Assembly: GCA_030037875.1 (NCBI GenBank)
Contig: JASHPV010000081.1
Coordinates: forward strand, 1-19,220
Direction: 5' to 3'
From: Thermoplasmata archaeon
GTDB taxonomy: Archaea; Thermoplasmatota; Thermoplasmata; Lutacidiplasmatales; UBA184
DNA: 19,220 nt
Part shown: piece by piece, positions 1 through 6,491 of the stretch
Numbering within the stretch: position 1 is the first letter of the stretch
Layout: every line of letters starts with the position of its first letter
Program-made: the position numbers and the translations under genes
The notes under the pieces: generated by a model
Database searches by the model: none
Seen by the model: the letters and a program-made list of their open reading frames with translations, nothing else
What the model was told of the DNA's origin: nothing

Positions 1-1
1 C

Positions 2-727
2 CTCATCCTCGCGGAAACCCAGGGCGTCGAGGCGCTTCGAAAGTTTCTCGAAGGACGAGCCGAGAAGAAGAACGGCCGGGTCCGGCCCTCCGACCGGGCG
101 TTCCTGAGTGACCCCGACATCGTCGAGCTCGAGCGCCGGCTTGCGAGCCTGGATCTAGAACATCCGAAGCTGGCCAAGGCGGTGGAGATCGTAACGCAAG
201 AGCTCGAGGGCAATCCGTCGGCGCGCGTGATCCTCTTCGCGCATTACCGGCAGACCGCCGACACCTTGGTCGAACGATTCGCCCGTCAACCCGACAGCCC
301 GGTCCGGGCGGCGCGTTTTGTGGGCCAGGCAACTCACGGCACGGACACCGGGTTGTCGCAGAAACAGCAGGTCGACCTGCTGGACCGGTTCCGAAGTGGG
401 GAGGTCAACTGTCTTGTTGCAACCTCGGTGGGAGAAGAGGGCTTGGACATCCCCTCCACGGACCTCGTGGTGTTCTACGAGCCGGTGCCCGACGAGGTCC
501 GGAGCATTCAGCGTCGGGGGAGAACGGGTCGGTTCCGGGCGGGTCGAGTGATCGTCCTCATCACCGCCGGTACTCGGGACGTGGGAACCTTCCAGTCGGC
601 CCGACGCAAGGAACAGCGGATGCACGAGATGCTCGAGAAGGTAGAAGCCCAGTCTCGCAAAGGGCCCCTGGCGCCCCCGACCCGACCGACCGTTCAATCG
701 ACGTTGGACGAGCTCCCTTCCCCTTGA
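2..727 (+). CDS. Hef/MPH1-like superfamily 2 helicase, C-terminal part (5' truncated)
   Basis: The reading frame is open from the window edge, so the N-terminal RecA domain is missing; what remains is the second helicase domain. Visible motifs: motif IV-like VILFAHYRQTADTL, then a LVATSVGEEGLDIP stretch (motif V) and QRRGRTGR (motif VI, arginine finger). The sequence 'SVGEEGLDIP...FYEPVPDEVRSIQRRGRTGR' style is typical of archaeal Hef and eukaryotic Mph1/FANCM, which act on stalled forks and branched DNA. The protein stops about 60 residues after motif VI, so there is no ERCC4/XPF nuclease or HhH domain here; in some archaea the nuclease is a separate gene. The last residues contain QSTLDEL, which resembles a weak PCNA-interacting motif (inference). 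It converges on the dUTPase gene with a gap of about 30 nt. Confidence 0.88.
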   Translation, partial: LILAETQGVEALRKFLEGRAEKKNGRVRPSDRAFLSDPDIVELERRLASLDLEHPKLAKAVEIVTQELEGNPSARVILFAHYRQTADTLVERFARQPDSPVRAARFVGQATHGTDTGLSQKQQVDLLDRFRSGEVNCLVATSVGEEGLDIPSTDLVVFYEPVPDEVRSIQRRGRTGRFRAGRVIVLITAGTRDVGTFQSARRKEQRMHEMLEKVEAQSRKGPLAPPTRPTVQSTLDELPSP

Positions 728-757
728 CCCGGGGAGGCTCCGCGCGGGCGGTTGCCG

Positions 758-1255
758 TTAGCGGCCGGTACTACCGAATCCGCCCCGTCGATCGGTGTTC
801 GGCCGAACCGTTCCCGGTTCGAAACGGGTAGGGTATTCCTTCGCGACCCGTACTTGTCCGATCCGGTCCCCGCTCTGGATCTGGTACTCCCCGGGGAAAA
901 GGAAGGTCAGCGGGACCTTCACTTCCCCGGCATAATCTCGGTCGATCGTGCCGGGCGCATTGACCATGAGAACCCCGCGGCTGCTGAGGCCGCTCCGGGG
1001 CCGCACTTCCAGAAACGTCCCGGGGGGAGCGCGCAGGCGGAGGCCGGTCCTCACCAGCGTGACCGAGCCGAACTTCAGCGTCGCGGCTTCGGCCGCATGG
1101 AGGTCGAAGCACGCCGAACCGAGGGTGGCCTTCGAGGGGAGCGGGGGAGGGTCGACGCCCGCCACGGGCTCGGCGAGAACCGCGTGAATCGGGATCCGGC
1201 GCGTCCCCCCCGCACGTCGGTGGCGAGTGACGTTCGATCTGGAAACGCGAGGCAT
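758..1255 (-). CDS. dut: dUTP diphosphatase (trimeric dUTPase family)
   Basis: Hydrolyses dUTP to dUMP and pyrophosphate, keeping uracil out of DNA and feeding dTMP synthesis. All five trimeric dUTPase motifs are visible in order (numbering from the ATG chosen): GSACFDLHA near 46-54, RPRSGLSSRG near 85-94, GTIDRDYAGE near 102-111 with the catalytic Asp and the base-stacking Tyr, GDRIGQV near 129-135, and the Gly-rich C-terminal RRGGFGSTGR at the very end. At 165 residues it is slightly longer than usual, the extra being a basic N-terminal stretch. The ATG at 1255 is preferred; a GTG at 1288 in frame is possible, and neither has a clear ribosome binding site. It lies 144 nt downstream of the crotonase gene on the same strand, so it may be the last gene of the PHA operon or have its own promoter. 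The related dCTP deaminase family is less likely because motif 3 and motif 5 fit dUTPase. Confidence 0.9.
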   Translation of the reverse strand: MPRVSRSNVTRHRRAGGTRRIPIHAVLAEPVAGVDPPPLPSKATLGSACFDLHAAEAATLKFGSVTLVRTGLRLRAPPGTFLEVRPRSGLSSRGVLMVNAPGTIDRDYAGEVKVPLTFLFPGEYQIQSGDRIGQVRVAKEYPTRFEPGTVRPNTDRRGGFGSTGR

Positions 1256-1399
1256 GCCGATGCGGACCGACGGGGCAGATAACTCCACGGGGGTCCGGGG
1301 GAGGCTCTGTCGCGCATCCGAGGCGGGGCACGCACCGGATAGGCCTCCGCCTAGGGCGTCCCGGGGTGCCCGGAACGGGGGCTCCCCGAGGCGCGCGGT

Positions 1400-2560
1400 T
1401 CAGGACTTGGTGTCCCGGTGGTCCTCGGAGCGGGCGCGCTCGGAGGGTGACGGAGAGGAATTCTGTAGCGCCACCTGCGCCCAGAATCGGTAGCTATCCG
1501 TCGCATTCCGCATGAGCGCGAAGAACGCCTGGAAGGCCCGCAGCCCCGCCTCACGGTACGCTTCGGCCATGGCGCGCATATCGAAGGGACCGGTCCCCGA
1601 CGCGATGTCCTTCCCGAGCGGAACGTCCCGCTCGGATTCGTAGACCAGCTCCTTGGCCACCTCCAAGGGATTCCCGGGCCGTTCCCACGGGAACTCCGGT
1701 CGGCGACGCGTCCAATCGCGGTGATCTGGGAACTCGGCGGGCCGCTTCTCCAAGAAGGCCTTCATGCCCTCCTTCTGGTCGTCGGTCTCGAACATGAGTC
1801 CCCACAGCTCCCGCTCGTAGTCGAGCCCCAGCAACCGGTGGGGGTCCGCCGCCTGGTTCACGGCGTACTTCGCGGCCGCGAGCGCGACCGCCGGCTTGCT
1901 CAAGAGCTGCTGCGCCAGCGCCATCACCTCGTCCATCAGCCGACTTTCCCGGACGACCCGGTCCAGCATGCCCCACGCCAACGCCGTCTTCGCGGAGACG
2001 TTCTCCCCGGTCAGGATCAACCGGCGCGCTCGAACCACTCCAATGGCCCGCGTGAGACGCCGGGAACCGCCCCAGCCCGGAATGACGCCGATCTTGATCT
2101 CGGGCTGGCCGAAGACCGTGTCGTCGCTCGCGATGATGAAGTCGCAGGCCTGGGACAGCTCGAACCCGCCCCCCATGCAGAAGCCGTGCACCGCGGCGAT
2201 CACGGGCAGCGGAGAGCGTTCCAGGAGATTCGCGACGGCCTGCCCCTTCATGGAGAAGGCCCTCGCTTCGGCCCGGTCCATGTTGACCATGTCCTTGATG
2301 TTCGCTCCGCCGGAGAAGGCCCGGTCCCCGGCACCGGCGATCACCAGGACGCGAACCGAAGGGTCGCTCGAGAGCTCCAGCACCCGGCTGGCGAGCTCTT
2401 CCAGGAGGCGGGCGGTCAGAATGTTGAGCGGCGGGTTGTTCAACGTCAGGATGCCGACGGGTCCGCGGCGTTCAACGAGGACCAGCGGTCCCGGTTCCGG
2501 TTCGACGACGTCGATCGGGGCTTCTTCCATCCGGGGACTGACTCTGCGTGCGCTTGCCAT
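1400..2560 (-). CDS. Crotonase-family enoyl-CoA hydratase with C-terminal helical extension
   Basis: Residues ~20-277 form a crotonase domain: oxyanion-hole segment AFSGGANIKDM (81-91), HGFCMGGGFELSQACD with Glu134, and FGQPEIKIGVIPGWGG with Glu154. The 20-residue spacing matches the two catalytic glutamates of enoyl-CoA hydratase, so hydration of trans-2-enoyl-CoA to the (S)-3-hydroxyacyl-CoA is expected. The protein is 386 residues; typical crotonases are about 260. The extra ~110 residues hold a Trp/Pro/Arg-rich linker and an amphipathic helical stretch (~327-367, FDMRAMAEAYREAGLRAF...) rich in Ala, Phe and Tyr, followed by a charged tail; this resembles the phasin-like helices of its neighbours (inference). 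ATG at 2560 lies 19 nt after the phaC stop, with a G-rich stretch GGGGGGA before it. Its place at the end of the PHA operon suggests it links fatty-acid oxidation intermediates to the granule, although PHA precursors are (R)-isomers, so its exact role is open. Confidence 0.87.
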   Translation of the reverse strand: MASARRVSPRMEEAPIDVVEPEPGPLVLVERRGPVGILTLNNPPLNILTARLLEELASRVLELSSDPSVRVLVIAGAGDRAFSGGANIKDMVNMDRAEARAFSMKGQAVANLLERSPLPVIAAVHGFCMGGGFELSQACDFIIASDDTVFGQPEIKIGVIPGWGGSRRLTRAIGVVRARRLILTGENVSAKTALAWGMLDRVVRESRLMDEVMALAQQLLSKPAVALAAAKYAVNQAADPHRLLGLDYERELWGLMFETDDQKEGMKAFLEKRPAEFPDHRDWTRRRPEFPWERPGNPLEVAKELVYESERDVPLGKDIASGTGPFDMRAMAEAYREAGLRAFQAFFALMRNATDSYRFWAQVALQNSSPSPSERARSEDHRDTKS

Positions 2561-2579
2561 ATGGTACTGTTTCCCCCCG

Positions 2580-3812
2580 CTACTTGGCCCGGCGGGACGG
2601 GCGGTTCGTTCGGCGATTCTTCGGCTGGGAGGGCTTCGAATCCCGGGGGGACGTCCGTCGCTCGCTGTGGGCCAGAACCCACTCGGCAAACGACGGCCAC
2701 AGCTCCTTGTGAGCGGCGCGACTCACCGAGAGGCCGATGTGTCCGGACGACAATTCGAACCGCTTCACGTCCTTGGTTCCGACGTGCCCCAGTACGCGCT
2801 CGGTGGATTCGGGCGGGACCAGATTGTCCTTGAGTCCCACGATCGTGGCCATCGGCATGGTGAGCGCTCGGAGGTCGATCTCCCGCTCGTCCCCGTCGAG
2901 GGTCCACTCTCCCTTCACCAGCAGATTCTTCTGGTATCCCTTGTCGATGAACTCGGCGTAGGTGGGGCCGGCCATCGGGATCCCGTCGTTGGTCCACTTT
3001 TCCATGCGCAGGAAGTTCTCGACGAACGACTCGTTGTCGATCCGGTTGAGGAGATCCTTGAACTTGAGGTAGTTCGTCCTCAACGGGTCCAGGATCCCGA
3101 AGGCGTCATTGAAGAACTCCGGGGGAATCAGCTCGTAGGTCCGAGCGATCTTCCACGGGTCGAATCCGGGGGCGTGGGACCAGACGTTGAGGAAGCTGGA
3201 CCGGGTATCGAAATCGAGCCCGGCCGCCATGAGGGCGAGCGTCCGTACCTTCTCGGGATGGAGGGCCGCGTACATCGCGGCGAAGCTTCCTCCCATGCAA
3301 TAGCCCAAGATGTGGAGACGATCGACCCCGCGGGTATCGCGCACCGCGTCGACGGCGCGGTCCAGATACCCGTTGACGTAATCGTGGATCCGGAGGTCCT
3401 TGTCGAGGCGATTCGGGGTTCCCCAGTCGATGAGGTACACATCGAGCCCTCGTCGGAGGAGGCTCTCCACGACGGAGAGACCGGGCTGCAGGTCCATGAT
3501 GTACGGCTTGTTGATCAACGCGTACACTAGGAGAATGGGAGGGCGGTCGCCGCCCTCGACGCCCGGAATCGGCCGGTAACGCAGGACGCGCATCCGGCCT
3601 TCCGTATAGATGGGGTCGCTCGGGGTCTGGCCGACCAGGATCTTCGGCGGATGCACGGCGAGGTCCCATGCCTTCCACAGCTTCTCGGAGAACTCCGCGA
3701 GCGGCGCGAACCGGGCGGGGCCTCCCCGATGCCGCGGGGGGCTCGGTGGGACGCCGACGCCTTCCGCCCTCGGGGCCGTCATCTCTGGGACGATGTACTC
3801 GGTCGCGGGCAT
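2580..3812 (-). CDS. phaC: Poly(3-hydroxyalkanoate) synthase, class III catalytic subunit PhaC
   Basis: Polymerises (R)-3-hydroxyacyl-CoA to polyester at the granule surface. It is an alpha/beta hydrolase fold protein with the lipase-like box GYCMGG containing nucleophile Cys172, a catalytic Asp329 in GLKDNLVPPE and His358 in SSGHIGLSVS: the Cys-Asp-His triad of PHA synthases. The WDLAVHPPK...GQTPSDPIY region and YALINKPYIMDLQPG (near 96-110) are also typical. Length (410) is close to the ~355 residues of class III PhaC plus an N-terminal Pro-rich stretch and a C-terminal basic tail (from ~385, rich in Arg, Lys, Ser, Pro). Class III enzymes need PhaE, which is encoded directly upstream (31-nt gap). 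The ATG at 3812 has GAGGAG 8 nt before it. The basic tail is unusual for bacterial enzymes; haloarchaeal PhaC also has C-terminal extensions (family knowledge). Confident. Confidence 0.96.
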   Translation of the reverse strand: MPATEYIVPEMTAPRAEGVGVPPSPPRHRGGPARFAPLAEFSEKLWKAWDLAVHPPKILVGQTPSDPIYTEGRMRVLRYRPIPGVEGGDRPPILLVYALINKPYIMDLQPGLSVVESLLRRGLDVYLIDWGTPNRLDKDLRIHDYVNGYLDRAVDAVRDTRGVDRLHILGYCMGGSFAAMYAALHPEKVRTLALMAAGLDFDTRSSFLNVWSHAPGFDPWKIARTYELIPPEFFNDAFGILDPLRTNYLKFKDLLNRIDNESFVENFLRMEKWTNDGIPMAGPTYAEFIDKGYQKNLLVKGEWTLDGDEREIDLRALTMPMATIVGLKDNLVPPESTERVLGHVGTKDVKRFELSSGHIGLSVSRAAHKELWPSFAEWVLAHSERRTSPRDSKPSQPKNRRTNRPSRRAK

Positions 3813-3843
3813 AAGCGCGACTCCTCGTGTAGGAGAGGGTGGC

Positions 3844-4647
3844 TTACGCGCGCCCCGAGTTCATCCGCGTCACTTTCTCGGATAGGTCTCGCACGGCCTC
3901 GTTCAGTTCGGTGATCTCCCGCCGGGAGGGTAGGCCGGTCATCCGGCTGAACAAGGTCTCCTGTTCCTTCGCGAGGTTCTGCGAGTCCAAGGACGCGTCG
4001 AGGGTCTTCCCGAACATCGTCACGAACGCCGGGCTGGTGAAGTAGATCTGCGTGAGCTTTTGGAACGAGTCCGAGAATTCCTTCAGGGACGCTTCCTGGA
4101 CCCGGATGAGCTCCTCGACTCCCTGGCCCGGTTGGAGGACCGTGTACAGGCTCCGGAACACGTCCGTGGCAAGCCCGGTCCAGAGCTTCTGGATCAGTTC
4201 CACGGCCTCCCGGGAACGGTCTTCGCTCGTCGCCTCCTTCGGGAGAAACGGCTTGACCCAGAGGTCGATGAGCTCCTTCTGGGGCCCCAAGGTCGTCAGG
4301 AACGCGTCGCGGACCCGCTCGCCGATCTCTTGGGCGCGGCGGTTCCATTCCTGGAAGCGGGCCTGAACCTCTTCGGTTTCCCTGGAGTGGGCCATCGGAC
4401 GGGTGGCGTCGCGGAGCGAGGTGGCCCAGGATTCGTAGTTCTTCTGCTGTTCCTCTCCGAACCGCCGAAGGTACTCCGTCACCGTCTCACCGGTCTGTCG
4501 GGCGAAGCGGGTCCAGAGCTCGAAACTCTCCTCGAGCGGGTTGCGGTGGGATGTCCTCGGAGGGCTCTTCGGCGAGGCTTCCGGGGGCGGGACAGCGTTC
4601 GGCTTCGAGGCACTGGGGCGCTGGGGGCTCTTCTTGTTTTGCGGCAT
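3844..4647 (-). CDS. phaE: PHA synthase subunit PhaE (class III)
   Basis: Non-catalytic partner required by class III PhaC. The protein (267 residues) is mostly helical and charged; residues 1-35 are a Pro/Lys/Ser-rich disordered leader, residues ~36-80 form an amphipathic helix, and the C-terminal end carries the PhaE hallmark SRMTGLPSRREITELNEAV followed by a short coiled-coil-like helix. In bacterial PhaE the same place has a TGLPTRREVDEL-like sequence. A Trp/Phe-rich central region (LWVKPFLP, FTSPAFVTMFGKTLD) is consistent with contact to PhaC or to the granule (inference). ATG at 4647 is preceded by an AAGGAAGG purine run about 4 nt away. phaC follows after 31 nt, and the phasin-like gene lies 53 nt upstream, so co-transcription is likely. 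Length falls between short haloarchaeal PhaE (about 180) and bacterial PhaE (about 360). Confidence 0.9.
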   Translation of the reverse strand: MPQNKKSPQRPSASKPNAVPPPEASPKSPPRTSHRNPLEESFELWTRFARQTGETVTEYLRRFGEEQQKNYESWATSLRDATRPMAHSRETEEVQARFQEWNRRAQEIGERVRDAFLTTLGPQKELIDLWVKPFLPKEATSEDRSREAVELIQKLWTGLATDVFRSLYTVLQPGQGVEELIRVQEASLKEFSDSFQKLTQIYFTSPAFVTMFGKTLDASLDSQNLAKEQETLFSRMTGLPSRREITELNEAVRDLSEKVTRMNSGRA

Positions 4648-4700
4648 ATTTTCCTTCCTTTATGTTTCCAATCGTTCGTTCCGAATCGTGCGGGCGGGAT

Positions 4701-5021
4701 TCACGCCTTGGGTTCGGCCTCCTGGACAATGGCCTTGACCATGCCCGCGACGGTCTCCGTTCCCTTCGGCACGCTGCCGTAGGCCGGTACGCCCTCGCGG
4801 AGTCGGGCGGCAAAGGCCAGTTGCTTCTCGCCGAATCGAGAGACCGAGTGGGCCGTCAGGGCGCTCTGCGAGAGGAGCTCGCGCTGGAAGTCTCGGGCCC
4901 AATCCAGGTAGGCGGCGAGCTCCTTCAGGTAGAGCTCCGTGGCGTGGTCTACCGCTTCGCCGACTTTCGTCCATGCGTCGTTCACATTCGCTAGATAGTT
5001 CGCGCTGCTGATTTCGCTCAT
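4701..5021 (-). CDS. Small phasin-like granule-associated protein
   Basis: A 106-residue protein with no transmembrane segment, predicted almost entirely helical. The stretch from about 12 to 75 has the repeated hydrophobic/charged pattern of phasins (AWTKVGEAVDHATELYLKEL, DWARDFQRELLSQ, FGEKQLAFAARL), the proteins that coat PHA granules. The start is well defined: its ATG overlaps the phaB stop in an ATGA, and a GGAGG sits at 5031-5035, 9 nt before the ATG, inside the last codons of phaB. That arrangement implies translational coupling with PhaB. It is followed by phaE after 53 nt. Function is inferred from context and composition; it is not similar enough by eye to a named phasin family to give a symbol. 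Alternative: an accessory subunit of the PhaC-PhaE complex. Confidence 0.8.
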   Translation of the reverse strand: MSEISSANYLANVNDAWTKVGEAVDHATELYLKELAAYLDWARDFQRELLSQSALTAHSVSRFGEKQLAFAARLREGVPAYGSVPKGTETVAGMVKAIVQEAEPKA

Positions 5022-5785
5022 AGATAGATTCCTCCGTTCATGTTGAGAACCGTGCCGGTGATGTAATCGGCCTCGGACGAGACCAGGTAGACCACGCCCA
5101 TCGCCACCTCCCGGGGGGTGCCGAAGCGCTTCATGGGGATTTGATTGAGGATCTTCTGCTTCACGGGGTCCGGGATCTTCTGCACCATGGGCGTATCGAT
5201 GAACCCCGGGGCGACCACGTTGACCGTGGTCTTCTGCGCGGCGAGCTCCCGGGCGAGCGCCTTGGCGAAGCCGATCATTCCGCTCTTGCTCGCGGCGTAA
5301 TTGACCTGGCCGATGTTTCCCATCTCTCCGATGACACTGGAGATGTTGATGATCCGACCGTGGCCGCTCGCGAGGATCTCCTCGACGAAGGCCCGACAAC
5401 AGTGAAAGACTCCCGACAGGTTCACCCCGATCACTTCCTCCCATTGCTCGTCCGTCATCCGGGAGAAGAGACTGTCCCGGTTGATTCCGGCACAGTTGAT
5501 CAGCGTGTCCACTTGGCCGAACTTTTCATGCAGAACATCCCGCATCGCGAGGACGCTCTTGAGGTCCAGTAGGTCGGATTGAACCGCGACCCCCTGTCGC
5601 CCGTTCTTGACGACAATCTCGACCATCCGGTTCGCCTCGGTGAGATTCTTGTAATATTGCACCGCCACGTCCGCGCCTTCTTGGGACAGCCCTTCTACGA
5701 TGCTCGACCCGATTCCACCCGTGCCGCCGGTGACGAGAGCTCGGCGACCCACCACGCGGCCCACGGTCCCCTTCCCAGCGCTCAT
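5018..5785 (-). CDS. phaB: Acetoacetyl-CoA reductase / 3-oxoacyl reductase (SDR family, PhaB/FabG type)
   Basis: A classical short-chain dehydrogenase of 255 residues. Visible: the cofactor loop TGGTGGIG (19-26), NCAG (97-100), catalytic Asn122 in VNLSG, Ser150 in INISSV, Tyr163 and Lys167 in YAASK, and the C-terminal ITGTVLNMNGGIYL. The Ser-13-Tyr-4-Lys spacing matches FabG and PhaB. It should reduce acetoacetyl-CoA to (R)-3-hydroxybutyryl-CoA with NADPH or NADH; cofactor choice cannot be settled by eye. FabG of fatty acid synthesis is the main alternative, but archaea generally lack the bacterial ACP-based pathway and the operon context favours PhaB. The ATG overlaps the stop of the AbrB-like gene (ATGA) with AAGAGG just before it, and its own stop overlaps the phasin-like ATG, so the three genes are translationally coupled. 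Confidence 0.92.
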   Translation of the reverse strand: MSAGKGTVGRVVGRRALVTGGTGGIGSSIVEGLSQEGADVAVQYYKNLTEANRMVEIVVKNGRQGVAVQSDLLDLKSVLAMRDVLHEKFGQVDTLINCAGINRDSLFSRMTDEQWEEVIGVNLSGVFHCCRAFVEEILASGHGRIINISSVIGEMGNIGQVNYAASKSGMIGFAKALARELAAQKTTVNVVAPGFIDTPMVQKIPDPVKQKILNQIPMKRFGTPREVAMGVVYLVSSEADYITGTVLNMNGGIYL

Positions 5786-6246
5786 GGCCGCCTCTTGCCG
5801 GAGGAACCGGTCGGTGGTGTGTCGGAACGGCTGTTTCGATTGGTCCGTCCCTCCGACGGCTCGTCGGAGGAGTCAGAGGGGCCGTCCGGCGGGCGGCCGG
5901 AGGCGGACCGGACCTGGCTCTTTACCCAGCGATCCACTTCGGCCATGAGGTCGGGAGCCCGGACCCCAAAGATGGCCTCCATGAACGACCGGGTCGCCTC
6001 CCACGGCGTCGCGTAGGTCTCCTGAAGGACCCGGTAGCGGTCGTAGGCCTGGCGAATCTGCTCGCCCACCAGCCGGGTGAACTCTTCAGAGCCCGGCCAC
6101 GGCGAAGCCGAACTCGCCTCGGAGGTCCCCGGGAGGATCACCAGCACCTCGCGCCCGGCGAACTCCGACAGGCCACTTACCTGGCCGTTCGGGCTGACGC
6201 GGCGAGTTCCAATGATCTTGCCATCCGGACCGATATCGAGCCTCAT
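5782..6246 (-). CDS. AbrB-like N-domain protein heading the PHA operon (candidate PhaR-type regulator)
   Basis: 154 residues. Residues ~12-40 (TRRVSPNGQVSGLSEFAGRE followed by VLVILPG) follow the beta-strand/turn pattern of one AbrB/SpoVT half domain: Arg-Val-x-x-x-Gly-Gln-Val ... Ala-Gly-Arg-Glu-Val. Residues ~52-112 are helical and rich in aromatic and charged residues (EFTRLVGEQIRQAYDRYRVL, WEATRSFMEAIFG), which could bind granules, phasin or PhaE. Residues 114-154 are a Ser/Pro/Asp/Arg-rich, probably disordered tail. In haloarchaea an AbrB-like PhaR represses the phasin operon and associates with granules (family knowledge); this gene has the same position, but the equivalence is inference. 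The start at 6246 fits a nearly leaderless mRNA from the TATA box at 6276-6289. It could instead be a second granule-coating protein without DNA binding. Confidence 0.72.
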   Translation of the reverse strand: MRLDIGPDGKIIGTRRVSPNGQVSGLSEFAGREVLVILPGTSEASSASPWPGSEEFTRLVGEQIRQAYDRYRVLQETYATPWEATRSFMEAIFGVRAPDLMAEVDRWVKSQVRSASGRPPDGPSDSSDEPSEGRTNRNSRSDTPPTGSSGKRRP

Positions 6247-6275
6247 GTTGCTGTGTGGACGGCACAGTATCCCAC

Positions 6276-6289
6276 ATTAATTATATGAA
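6276..6289 (-). promoter_or_regulatory. TATA box of the PHA operon
   Basis: On the minus strand the sequence reads TTCATATAATTAAT, an AT-rich block in otherwise GC-rich DNA and a good match to an archaeal TATA box. Its centre lies about 37 nt upstream of the ATG at 6246, so transcription would begin around 6256 and give a 5' leader of roughly 10 nt. That agrees with the absence of a Shine-Dalgarno site before this first gene. Confidence 0.65.
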
Positions 6290-6356
6290 CTTATCGTGAA
6301 GCGGGTCTTCACCTGAATCTGATTTCTGGGAATGGGCTTTCGTGCGGCGGCCGGGG

Positions 6357-6464
6357 TTGCTGCGTCGCCTAGGTCCTCGGGCGAGGATTGGCAGCAGTAG
6401 TGGTTCTGCGGTTTTCGCGCAAGGCGGGCTCAGCAGGTGGGGGGCTCCGGAACCCTCCTTGCGT
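6357..6464. other. Two inverted-repeat structures in the hydrolase-PHA intergenic region
   Basis: The 245-nt gap 6247-6491 has no convincing gene. It holds a composite hairpin with outer arms TGCTGC (6358-6363) and GCAGCA (6391-6396) and inner arms TCCTCG (6374-6379) and CGAGGA (6382-6387). Just after it, GCGCAAGG (6417-6424) faces CCTTGCG (6457-6463), with a nested GGGGGG/CCCTCC stem possible between them using one G-U pair on the + strand. They lie 3' of the hydrolase gene and upstream of the PHA promoter, so they could act in transcript ends or as an untranslated RNA. No T-run follows them. Confidence 0.4.
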
Positions 6465-6491
6465 GATGCAGCCCGATTTCGCTAGCGCGCT

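Noticed and set aside
1721..3530. Long + strand open frames opposite the crotonase and phaC genes
   Set aside because: Opposite-strand shadows in GC-rich DNA. The minus-strand proteins show clear catalytic motifs; these translations show none and are rich in Arg, Ser and Pro.
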